From Acetatifactor sp. (GTDB taxonomy: Bacteria > Bacillota > Clostridia > Lachnospirales > Lachnospiraceae): a stretch of DNA of 32,496 nucleotides. The stretch covers positions 1-32,496 of the forward strand of contig JAFLRO010000029.1 in the NCBI GenBank assembly GCA_022511425.1, read 5' to 3'. The first letter of the stretch is position 1; every line of letters starts with the position of its first letter. The notes below the pieces were generated by a model that saw only the letters and a list, made by a program, of their open reading frames with translations, searched no databases and had not been told where the DNA came from. Position numbers and translations under genes: made by a program. Of this stretch, positions 15,300 through 22,820 are shown piece after piece.

Positions 15300-17585
15300 T
15301 TAGCTATTCTCACTCACATAAATCGCCGCCCTTCTCTGGATATTCTCCGCCACTTGATCTACAGTTTTCTGACCTTGGAAGAAAGCCTCCGCCTCCTCGT
15401 ATATGATACTCATAAGCTGTGAACTGCTGTATTCCAGAGGCCTGCCATGATCGATCATATACAGTATCATATCGATCTCTTCCTGGGTGGGGCATCGGTA
15501 AGTATAGGTCAGACCGTCGCCAAGATCCAACTGCTTCACTATCTCGTTGCCATTTCCATCAAGATCGATCTCCATGGCATTCTCTATCATTTCATCAAAT
15601 TTATCTTGGATCACGGGAAAACCCACATGAAATCTATGACTGTCTCTTGTCAGGTAGTTTTCGATAAAATCCCAGGCAGCCTCCTTTTCCTCTGACCTGG
15701 CGGAAATAGCCAGTCCGTCAGTGCCATAGAATGAATATACAGGACTTCCGTCAGAGGAAGGATAACCCATCGCCGTCACACCTCCCGGAAAGGGATCCGC
15801 ATATAGCTGTACACTTTCCACTTCATACATATCAACATCCCTCAATAATAGTTCTCCATCCCTGACTTTTTCCCTCCACGTTTTCCAATCCGTTCCACCG
15901 TCAGTTGTCGAAGGCTTGGAAAAACGTGCTGCGAATGCAAGGAGTCTCTTGAACTCATCCCCGTCAAAACTGCATGTTCCACTTTCCCAATTCACAAAGC
16001 TGTCCATTGAATAGGAAAGAAGAAATCTCATAATGTAAGTGCTGGTGGCTCCATCCAGAAGTTCTGCCTCCGGGTGCGCATCCGAGAAAGCAATTACATC
16101 GTCTATGGTCCATCCTGTATTATCTCCCAGTTCATCAGCACTTCCGAAAAATCCCTGTATCTGGATCCCAGCCGGGATAGTAGCCAGAACGCCCTCATAG
16201 GTATAAGCATTCAGTACATTTTCAAGTAATTCCTCCCGGTTTAAGACCTCACTCTGATCCAGATAGGGCGAAAGATCCTCGAACACCCCTTTCTCCACTA
16301 GGTTCTTCCAGTCCATGGTGGATGTGCAAACCTCAAAAATATCAGGACAGTTTCCGGCAGCAATGTCTGTCTGAAGCCTTGTGACCCCATCAATCAGATA
16401 GATCTCCCCAGCTCTCATATAGGTCTTGATCTTAATCTGATAAGTATCATTTTGCCTGTTGAACTCGCTGACAGCAGCAACAAGAAAGGGATCGCTATCC
16501 ATGACGCCAAGAATCAGTTCCTTCTTCTCCTGCCCTATTGCAGGTTCAGAAGGAGCAGCGCCGGTCATGATCACCACACCGCCTTTTCCGGTCTCCCAAT
16601 CCTGCCAGGCGATAGCGAAACGCCCATCGGATAAGCCGCCTACCGCAGCGCTTAGCATCATCCCTTCAATGCCGGCGTCCGCCAATAGAAACAACGTTTC
16701 CGTTTTCTGATTCTCAGTGTTATATCGATACACTCCCACATTAGCAATGGTCAGAAAATCTCCATTCACATCCCATGATAAACCGCTGCTACCCTGAGCC
16801 GGAAAGTTTGGATAGCCGATATCCAACTGTGCCGTCTCATAATTCACCTCATACAGCGTTGTACTGCCGGAACCATCGGAGAGATAAACCTTACCGTCAC
16901 TGCCTCGACCGAAATTGCAGCTATAGATTTCCTCGCTCAGTCCTGTCCTGACCGTTCCTCCCGGATTGCCATTCTCATCGAACAGAAACAGTGTGCTTCC
17001 CGTGAACAGATAGCTTCTTCCCTCTGCGTCCACAGCTATTTTCAGTTGAAGGAACTCATCCTCTGAGAACAACTCCGTAATATCCTGTCGAAACACTTGC
17101 TCCCCCACCTCATCCTGTTTCACAAGAAATCTGTCTATATGAAAATTCTCACTGTTTTCCTGGAAGATTACCTCATCATCTATCATGTATAGACTGCCGT
17201 CCTCCCCCAGCGTCCATACACTGGCATAACCGGCCATGGGAATATCCGTTATGATATCTCCTGTCAAAGATTGGCGGTGCAACACGTAGTATCCTCCTGT
17301 GTCCTCATCCTCCAGATAGACTGGGAAACAGAGTGTGTCACCCACAAACTGCACATTGTATAGGTTGTACTCCCCGTCAACTTCAAGTTCAAAATCTTTC
17401 GGTTCGTAGACCAACGAAACCGTATCCTGCACTTCAGACTTGTTATTCAAAACACGGTCCTCCGTGTCGTTCCCACTCTTCCCGCAGGCCGCTACCCCAA
17501 GTGTCAGCGCAGCACAAAGAAACAGTGCCGACATTCTTTTTCCTAAGGGAAAGCTCCTGAATGCTTTATTGGCGTTTTTTTTCAT
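15300..17585 (-). CDS. Solute-binding lipoprotein D: propeller-like N-half plus SBP domain
   Basis: First gene of the cassette in transcription order. Seen: 761 residues; an unusually long basic N-region before the signal helix, then lipobox VAAC (C34). Strand repeats (LGEDGSLYMIDDE, GRGSDGKVYLSDGSG, LSDGRFAIAWQDW) fill residues about 60-340. The solute-binding domain starts near residue 350 (LILGVMDSDPFLVAAVSEFN) and includes DIAAGNCPDIF and GVFEDLSPYLDQS, nearly the same as in B. The C-terminus is FFQGQKTVDQVAENIQRR...YVSENS. AAGGAG lies about 8 nt before the ATG. The upstream region carries an extended -10 promoter and repeated A/T-rich boxes. Without the permeases it cannot transport; it probably feeds the importer encoded downstream. 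Ligand unknown. Confidence 0.9.
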   Translation of the reverse strand: MKKNANKAFRSFPLGKRMSALFLCAALTLGVAACGKSGNDTEDRVLNNKSEVQDTVSLVYEPKDFELEVDGEYNLYNVQFVGDTLCFPVYLEDEDTGGYYVLHRQSLTGDIITDIPMAGYASVWTLGEDGSLYMIDDEVIFQENSENFHIDRFLVKQDEVGEQVFRQDITELFSEDEFLQLKIAVDAEGRSYLFTGSTLFLFDENGNPGGTVRTGLSEEIYSCNFGRGSDGKVYLSDGSGSTTLYEVNYETAQLDIGYPNFPAQGSSGLSWDVNGDFLTIANVGVYRYNTENQKTETLFLLADAGIEGMMLSAAVGGLSDGRFAIAWQDWETGKGGVVIMTGAAPSEPAIGQEKKELILGVMDSDPFLVAAVSEFNRQNDTYQIKIKTYMRAGEIYLIDGVTRLQTDIAAGNCPDIFEVCTSTMDWKNLVEKGVFEDLSPYLDQSEVLNREELLENVLNAYTYEGVLATIPAGIQIQGFFGSADELGDNTGWTIDDVIAFSDAHPEAELLDGATSTYIMRFLLSYSMDSFVNWESGTCSFDGDEFKRLLAFAARFSKPSTTDGGTDWKTWREKVRDGELLLRDVDMYEVESVQLYADPFPGGVTAMGYPSSDGSPVYSFYGTDGLAISARSEEKEAAWDFIENYLTRDSHRFHVGFPVIQDKFDEMIENAMEIDLDGNGNEIVKQLDLGDGLTYTYRCPTQEEIDMILYMIDHGRPLEYSSSQLMSIIYEEAEAFFQGQKTVDQVAENIQRRAAIYVSENS

Positions 17586-17627
17586 GATCAGTTCTCCTTC
17601 CTGAAAAACCTAACATTCTTCGGAGAC

Positions 17628-17633
17628 ATTTTA
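17628..17633 (-). promoter_or_regulatory. Extended -10 promoter of the lipoprotein D-C unit
   Basis: TGT-TAAAAT on the minus strand about 43 nt upstream of the ATG. No good -35 at 17 nt, which would fit activator dependence. Direct repeats immediately upstream (17655-17697) could be the activator site. Confidence 0.45.
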
Positions 17634-17654
17634 ACATACCCAATTATTAATTAG

Positions 17655-17697
17655 CTTTTAAGATTCCTTTAATATACTTTAAGATTGATTCCTTAAT
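17655..17697. repeat. Imperfect direct repeats upstream of the lipoprotein D promoter
   Basis: CTTTTAAGATTCCTTTAA (17655-17672) is repeated as CTTTAAGATT-GATT-CCTTAA (17678-17697) with a four-base insertion. The pair sits about 25-65 bp upstream of the extended -10, a normal place for an activator site. The binding protein is unknown. Confidence 0.5.
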
Positions 17698-17723
17698 AAA
17701 GACACAAAAATAAAGACACAAAA
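17696..17723. repeat. 14-bp perfect tandem duplication
   Basis: ATAAAGACACAAAA occurs twice head-to-tail (17696-17709, 17710-17723). It directly abuts the terminator T-tract of the upstream gene (minus strand), and probably arose by slippage or is part of the regulatory region. Confidence 0.85.
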
Positions 17724-17760
17724 AAACTACAGTCCTTTCAAAATCAACAGGACTGTAGTT
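17716..17760 (-). terminator. Rho-independent terminator after the PHP gene
   Basis: Minus strand: AACTACAGTCC pairs perfectly with GGACTGTAGTT (11 bp, 17750-17760 with 17725-17735), 14-nt loop, followed by a run of seven T. It separates the PHP/ABC unit from the lipoprotein cassette. Confidence 0.9.
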
Positions 17761-17810
17761 CCTATGCAATTCAGCTTTCCAATCTGCTTCACGAATAAAG
17801 ATATTACTCA

Positions 17811-18602
17811 TTATTTAATTCTGATATACATCCTTTTTAACTCCCTGCGGCGCTTTCTGTAATTCCAAAGGCTTCCCAGGCGGTTGTAGAACCAAAAGGA
17901 CTGAACCAGCAAATCATTTGCCTTTCCGATGCGGTCTTTGGTGGTGTTGGAGTAATGCTCACCTCCGCAGGAGCTGGCATCGCTTCCCCTTTCCCGAACC
18001 AATGCTATCAGCTCCGATTCGCAGGTCACCTTTACCGGAAACTCCGTATATCCCAGACCGATACAATCCTCCTTGTGGGCATCGCTCCCTCCAAATACAG
18101 GCAGACCGAACTCATCGGCAATCTCCTGCGCCTTGCGATTGCTATCTTGGGACTCACAGGCATTAAAGCCCTCCAGAAAATCGAATTTATCCATAACAGC
18201 CAGCTGGTGTCTGTGCTTTCTGGTATTCAGTATGCTTAAATACTTCTCGCCGCAGGGATGGGCAGGTCCCAGGATACCGCCGTTTTTGTGCACGATCTCT
18301 ATCAAAAACTGTACCGGCAGCCCCCGCAGCTCCAGGATTTTCAGATTTACATTTTCCGGCATGATCACCAGAATATGGCCAGCGTCTATTGTGTCATACT
18401 CAATACCCTTCAGCACTACAAAATCCCGAAATTTCCGATCTTTCAGGTTCCTCTTCCATGCCCGATAACCCATATAGGAATTGTGGTCGCTGACCAGCAT
18501 TCCATCAAATCCTTTTTTCTTCAATTCCAAAATATAATGTTCGATGGGCACTTTCCCGTCCAGGGAGCCTTCTTTTGTATGACAATGCATATCGAATTTC
18601 AT
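17811..18602 (-). CDS. PHP-domain metal-dependent phosphoesterase
   Basis: Predicted cytosolic hydrolase of the polymerase-and-histidinol-phosphatase superfamily, probably acting on a phosphate ester or nucleotide; substrate unknown. Seen: 263 residues from the ATG at 18602, with metal ligands in the usual order: H6 and H8 (DMHCHTKEGS), D39 and H40 (VSDHNS), E68 (KGIEYD), H115 (GPAHPCG), and a C-terminal GGSDAHKED. All expected metal motifs are present, so it should be active. An upstream in-frame GTG at 18629 would overlap the permease stop; the ATG at 18602 is preferred because AAGGGG lies 7 nt before it. It is 16 nt downstream of the ABC permease gene and ends in a strong terminator, so it is the last gene of that operon. 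Confidence 0.9.
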   Translation of the reverse strand: MKFDMHCHTKEGSLDGKVPIEHYILELKKKGFDGMLVSDHNSYMGYRAWKRNLKDRKFRDFVVLKGIEYDTIDAGHILVIMPENVNLKILELRGLPVQFLIEIVHKNGGILGPAHPCGEKYLSILNTRKHRHQLAVMDKFDFLEGFNACESQDSNRKAQEIADEFGLPVFGGSDAHKEDCIGLGYTEFPVKVTCESELIALVRERGSDASSCGGEHYSNTTKDRIGKANDLLVQSFWFYNRLGSLWNYRKRRRELKRMYIRIK

Positions 18603-18618
18603 AATTACACCCCTTGCC

Positions 18619-21600
18619 TTAATCAACACTCTTAAGGGATTCCGTCATGCTGATATTTTCCAACTTGCCTCCCATAGTCTTTCCCACAAACCAAGCAAAT
18701 CCTATGGTCAGCAGACCGCTATATACATAACTTAAAGGCTTCACAAATATATCAAAAGCTATCATGTCAATCCGTATCTGACTCATGACAAAACCGTGCA
18801 GGAATTTCCCCAGCACCAGTCCCAGAGCCATACCCATCGCTGAAAGAATGAGGTTTTCACGGAACACATAGCTTTCCGTTTCCTTCTTGTAAAATCCCAA
18901 CACCTTGATGGTAGCAATCTCTCTGATCCGCTCGGTGATGTTGATATTTGTCAGGTTGTAGAGCACGATAAATGCCAGTCCTGCAGCGCTCAAAATCACG
19001 GCTACCACAATAATGTTCAGGCTGGCCATCATACTTCCCACCCGCTCCATGGTATCTAAATTCACTGTTACATTTGAGACATTATCTAGCTGCATCAGCA
19101 AAGCGGAAGTCTCATGTACGTCAGCCTCAGCCTTTATATTCACATAGGCAGTCTTTCTCTGAGGCTCTTCACCTATTTGTTTTTCCCAGGCAGCCTCGGA
19201 AATATGCACATAATTATAAATGTAATTTTCCTGAATTGCGGTGATTGTCAGGTGCAGTTCCCGCATTTCTTCATCCCTCAGGGTGATAATATCACCCACC
19301 TGCACCCTGTACTCTTCAGCCAGCTTGTTAGAAATTACTGCTTCCCCTTGACCAGGATAGTCAATTTTGTCCCCATTATCTGTATGAAGGTCAATAAAAG
19401 ACGGCATCCGTTCCGGTTCACCTGCAACCAGTATGACGGACTTAATTCCCTCATCCGTCACAAGATCCATATTCTTTTCCATGACACAGAGGTACTCCTC
19501 CACTCCCTGTGTCAGCAGATCGTCCAGATCCGTTGTTGTGGATCCTGCCACAGGATCCTGAAAATTCACGCTTATGTCAAAAATTTGAATTTCCTGAAAC
19601 TGCTTTGTCGCAATATCCGCAATGGAGTCCTTAATGCCAAATCCCGTCACCAGCAGAGCCGTACAGCCGCTGATACCTAGGATCATCATGAACAGCCGCT
19701 TCTTGTATCGGAAAATATTCCGCAGGGAAACCTTCCTCAAAAAGCTGAGCCGATTCCACAAAAAGGGAATGTACTCCAGAAATACACGCTTGCCCGCCTT
19801 GGGCGCCTTAGGCCGCATCAGTTGAGCCGCTACCTGGGTCAGCTCCACCCGACAGGATAGCCATGTAGTTCCCATGGAGCAGAGCAATGACACTGCCAGC
19901 GCAATCACAGCCAGTTTCCAGTCAAACACATATACCAATGCTTCCGCCTTATACATGATACCATAAGCAGCCCATATCACCCTGGGGAATACCCAGGTTC
20001 CCAGCAAAAAGCCTACCACACAGCCAATCACTGAGGCCATACCGGAATAAGTCAGGTACTTGGACATGACCTGCCCCTCCCCATAACCAATGGCTTTCAG
20101 CACACCGATCTGAGTCCGCTGCTCCTCCACCATACGGTTCATGGTGGTAATGCACACCAGCGCCGCCACCAGCACAAAGAACACAGGGAAAATATTGGCG
20201 ATTCCTTCCACGATGCTGGAATCGTTCTCAAAACACACATATCCCACATTGGTGTCACGGCCCAGCAGATAAGTGTCAGGCGGCTCCAAATCCCGGAGCT
20301 CCTGCTCTGCATCCGCCAATTCCGCCTCTGCATCCGCTATCTTTTCCTCAAACTCTGCCTTTGCATCCAAGTATTCCTGGAGGCCTTCCTCATATTCCGC
20401 CTGACCGTCCGCAAACTCTGCCTCTTTCTCCCTGACGGTTTCTTCCGCCTCTAAAAGTTCTGCCTCTGCATCAGCCAAGGCTTTCTCACCGTCAGCAATC
20501 TCAGCCCAGCCATCCGCAATGGCCTGCCTGCCCTCTTCCAGCTCAGCCTGTAAGCTTTCAATTTCAGCCCAGGCGCTGGTAAGAGCGGCGCTGGCGCTGT
20601 TTAACTGGGCTTCATAGGCAGCAATCTGGGCTTCGCCGGCGGCAATCTTGGCCTCACCTTCAATCAATTCCTGAATATCGGATGCATCAACTCCGGGATT
20701 CACCATTCCTCCTATGATTTTAAGGAAGTCCTCGAGTGTTCCTGGAAATCCGGCATCCTCCAGCGCTGTTTCCAGCTCTTTCCTCTGCTCTGCCAAGTAC
20801 GCTTTCTGTGCCGCAAGAGCACTCTTCTGGCTGTTCAAGCTGCTCCGCGAGGTCTGCAGGGTGCTGTTGCTGCTGTTCCAGCTGTCGATCCCCTCCTGAA
20901 GCTGCTTTTCTCCATCCGCCAGTTCAATTTCCTTCTGAGCCAAAGTCTCCTTCGCTTCCTTTAATTCTTTGGCTTTATCCTGTAATGTCTTCCTGCCATC
21001 CTCTAACTCTGTACGGGCATCAGCCAACTGCTGCTCGCCGTCTGCCAGCTCTGCTGCGGCATCAGCCAGCTCCGCCTCTGCGTCAGCCAGTTCTGCCTCT
21101 CCGTCCGCCTTCTGCTCCTCGAACTCTTTGCGTGCGTCCGCCAGCTCTTCCTCCGCCTCAGCCACGATTCTCTCATAGCGCAGGTCCGCTGCCCGCTCTC
21201 CATAGCTTTCCCAGTCTGCCTCCACCTGATCCAGATATGTCTCATAAGCATCACTGTAAAGCCCCATATCCCCCGCAAAGCACACATAGACTTCCGTATA
21301 ATAATCCTCTGCAAACCCATCCAAAGGAAGATACACAAAGCCGTCAAGACGTCCGGAACCCAGAGAAGTATTGCCCCTCTCATACTGAATATAAAGAGGT
21401 GACTGAACCAGGCCAACAATGGTGTACTCCCCTGCGGAAAAGTGCTCCAGCGTCTCCTCCTCGTTCTCCGGAGCCAACACCAGAGAACTTCCCAGGACGG
21501 ACTCTGTAAAAAGATTATTGTCCACCACACACTCATTACTGTCCTCCGGCATCCTGCCGGCGGTGAGCTTCACCGTGTTCAACTGCTCTGTCAGACTGTG

Positions 21601-21942
21601 AAACTTGATTACACCCTGACTCTGATTACTATCCCCCTGAGGTGATTCCAGATAATACAAGGCGTCAAAGGATAACGCACCCTCTGCTGCCACCACATCT
21701 TTCCGTTCGCTCAGATAGTCCACAGACTCCTGTTGAAAGCCCATGGTGGACAGCAGGCGGTAGTCGTAAAAGGCGTGTTCTTTCAAATACTCCCCCATCG
21801 TTTCTACCATTGCCTGTTTTGCGATCTTAAGGCCTGCGAAGAAGCCCACCCCCAGACCAATGATAGCCATGATTGACAGGAAACGCCCCATACTTGATTT
21901 AATTTCCCGAAAAGTTGATTTCCTGATCTGCGACTTCACCAT
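18619..21942 (-). CDS. FtsX-type ABC transporter permease with very long extracellular coiled coil
   Basis: Membrane subunit of a MacB/LolCDE-type (type VII) ABC transporter. Seen: 1107 residues. TM1 at about 20-42 is followed by an extracytoplasmic region; residues about 258-551 are almost pure coiled coil with recurrent ELADAEAELAD units; then a first FtsX bundle (about 575-720, with QIGVLKAIGYGEGQV), a second half beginning with another membrane helix (about 775), a MacB-core-like region, and a second FtsX bundle (about 980-1090, with ATIKVLGFYKKE). Known: such permeases couple ATP hydrolysis to mechanical movement outside the membrane rather than moving a substrate across it. The start overlaps the ATPase gene by 7 nt. 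Function could be peptide/antibiotic resistance, lipoprotein handling or cell-wall hydrolase control; the coiled coil favours a mechanotransmission role. Confidence 0.92.
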   Translation of the reverse strand: MVKSQIRKSTFREIKSSMGRFLSIMAIIGLGVGFFAGLKIAKQAMVETMGEYLKEHAFYDYRLLSTMGFQQESVDYLSERKDVVAAEGALSFDALYYLESPQGDSNQSQGVIKFHSLTEQLNTVKLTAGRMPEDSNECVVDNNLFTESVLGSSLVLAPENEEETLEHFSAGEYTIVGLVQSPLYIQYERGNTSLGSGRLDGFVYLPLDGFAEDYYTEVYVCFAGDMGLYSDAYETYLDQVEADWESYGERAADLRYERIVAEAEEELADARKEFEEQKADGEAELADAEAELADAAAELADGEQQLADARTELEDGRKTLQDKAKELKEAKETLAQKEIELADGEKQLQEGIDSWNSSNSTLQTSRSSLNSQKSALAAQKAYLAEQRKELETALEDAGFPGTLEDFLKIIGGMVNPGVDASDIQELIEGEAKIAAGEAQIAAYEAQLNSASAALTSAWAEIESLQAELEEGRQAIADGWAEIADGEKALADAEAELLEAEETVREKEAEFADGQAEYEEGLQEYLDAKAEFEEKIADAEAELADAEQELRDLEPPDTYLLGRDTNVGYVCFENDSSIVEGIANIFPVFFVLVAALVCITTMNRMVEEQRTQIGVLKAIGYGEGQVMSKYLTYSGMASVIGCVVGFLLGTWVFPRVIWAAYGIMYKAEALVYVFDWKLAVIALAVSLLCSMGTTWLSCRVELTQVAAQLMRPKAPKAGKRVFLEYIPFLWNRLSFLRKVSLRNIFRYKKRLFMMILGISGCTALLVTGFGIKDSIADIATKQFQEIQIFDISVNFQDPVAGSTTTDLDDLLTQGVEEYLCVMEKNMDLVTDEGIKSVILVAGEPERMPSFIDLHTDNGDKIDYPGQGEAVISNKLAEEYRVQVGDIITLRDEEMRELHLTITAIQENYIYNYVHISEAAWEKQIGEEPQRKTAYVNIKAEADVHETSALLMQLDNVSNVTVNLDTMERVGSMMASLNIIVVAVILSAAGLAFIVLYNLTNINITERIREIATIKVLGFYKKETESYVFRENLILSAMGMALGLVLGKFLHGFVMSQIRIDMIAFDIFVKPLSYVYSGLLTIGFAWFVGKTMGGKLENISMTESLKSVD

Positions 21943-22640
21943 TCTATCTCCGAAACATCCACGATTTTATCATTTTGCACCATGCTGACGATGGTTCCGC
22001 TCTTGACTGTAATGATGCGGTCCGCCATAGCCGTCAATGCCTGATTGTGGGTAATCACCACCACTGTCTTCCCCATATCCCGGCATGTGCTCTGCAAAAG
22101 CTTAAGCACAGCCTTACCGGTGTTATAGTCCAAGGCTCCGGTAGGCTCGTCGCATAGCAGCAGCTTAGGGTTCTTTGCCAATGCCCTTGCAATAGCTACC
22201 CTCTGTTGCTCACCTCCGGAAAGCTGCGCCGGAAAATTGTTGGCACGCTCCGAAAGCCCCACCTGGTCCAGCACCATGCCTGCATCCAACGGCTCCCGAC
22301 AAATCTGTGCAGCCAGTTCCACATTTTCCCTGGCCGTCAGGTTCTGAACCAGATTGTAGAACTGAAACACAAAGCCCACATCATACCGCCTGTACGCCGT
22401 CAACTGCCTTTTGTTAAAGGCAGAAATCTCCTGACCATCCAGAGTCACTTTGCCACTTGTCAGCGTATCCATCCCTCCCAGGATATTCAGTATCGTAGTC
22501 TTTCCTGCCCCGGATGCACCAACAATAACACAGAACTCCCCCTTCTCAATCTGAAAGTTCACATCATGTAAAGCTGTAATCTCCACCTCACCGGTCTTAT
22601 ATACCTTATTCACATTCTCAAAACTAACAAATGCGCTCAT
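21936..22640 (-). CDS. ABC transporter ATP-binding protein, MacB/LolD type
   Basis: Cytosolic ATPase partner of the adjoining FtsX-type permease. Seen: 234 residues; Walker [11 protein letters not shown]-loop region [18 protein letters not shown], signature [14 protein letters not shown], Walker [13 protein letters not shown] and a switch His in VVITHN. The EPTGALD form is the usual one for LolD/MacB/SalX ATPases. The ATG at 22640 is preferred to the one at 22652 because GGAGG lies 5 nt before it. It is the first gene of an operon with the permease and PHP gene and is read away from the glycosyltransferase gene. Confidence 0.95.
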   Translation of the reverse strand: MSAFVSFENVNKVYKTGEVEITALHDVNFQIEKGEFCVIVGASGAGKTTILNILGGMDTLTSGKVTLDGQEISAFNKRQLTAYRRYDVGFVFQFYNLVQNLTARENVELAAQICREPLDAGMVLDQVGLSERANNFPAQLSGGEQQRVAIARALAKNPKLLLCDEPTGALDYNTGKAVLKLLQSTCRDMGKTVVVITHNQALTAMADRIITVKSGTIVSMVQNDKIVDVSEIEW

Positions 22641-22671
22641 CCCATCCTCCAAGTCAAACAGCCCTACAAAA

Positions 22672-22758
22672 GCACCTTATCATTTATCAATCAGCATCTA
22701 TTAAGCAACTCCATAACGTACCGTACAAGTATAACACAACACCTTTTCATTCATCAAT
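22672..22758. repeat. Imperfect 20-bp direct repeat in the divergent promoter region
   Basis: GCACCTTATCATTTATCAAT (22672-22691) and ACACCTTTTCATTCATCAAT (22739-22758) match at 17 of 20 positions. The right copy contains the -35 box of the glycosyltransferase promoter and the -35 of the divergent ABC promoter; the left copy lies in the ABC leader. Confidence 0.6.
22728..22757 (-). promoter_or_regulatory. Promoter of the ABC transporter / PHP operon
   Basis: Minus strand TTGATG (22752-22757), 18-nt spacer, TATACT (22728-22733). The predicted leader is about 80 nt. Confidence 0.55.
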
Positions 22759-22772
22759 GTTTTTGATATAAT
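22744..22772 (+). promoter_or_regulatory. Promoter of the membrane glycosyltransferase gene
   Basis: TTTTCA (22744-22749), 17-nt spacer, perfect TATAAT (22767-22772). It overlaps the divergent ABC promoter, so the two RNA polymerases would compete. AGGAG lies 8 nt before the ATG at 22821. Confidence 0.7.
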
Positions 22773-22820
22773 GTTTTTGCTATATTTTTATAAACTGATG
22801 TTTCCGTAGGAGAACACCTT

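Noticed and set aside
17696-17723. Tandem 14-bp repeat as a start of a CRISPR or iteron array
   Set aside because: Only two direct copies without spacers and without cas or replication genes nearby.
20736-21509. A 257-codon open frame on the plus strand, rich in Pro and Ser
   Set aside because: It is the complement of the repetitive coiled-coil coding part of the ABC permease; low-complexity coding sequence commonly leaves long shadow frames.
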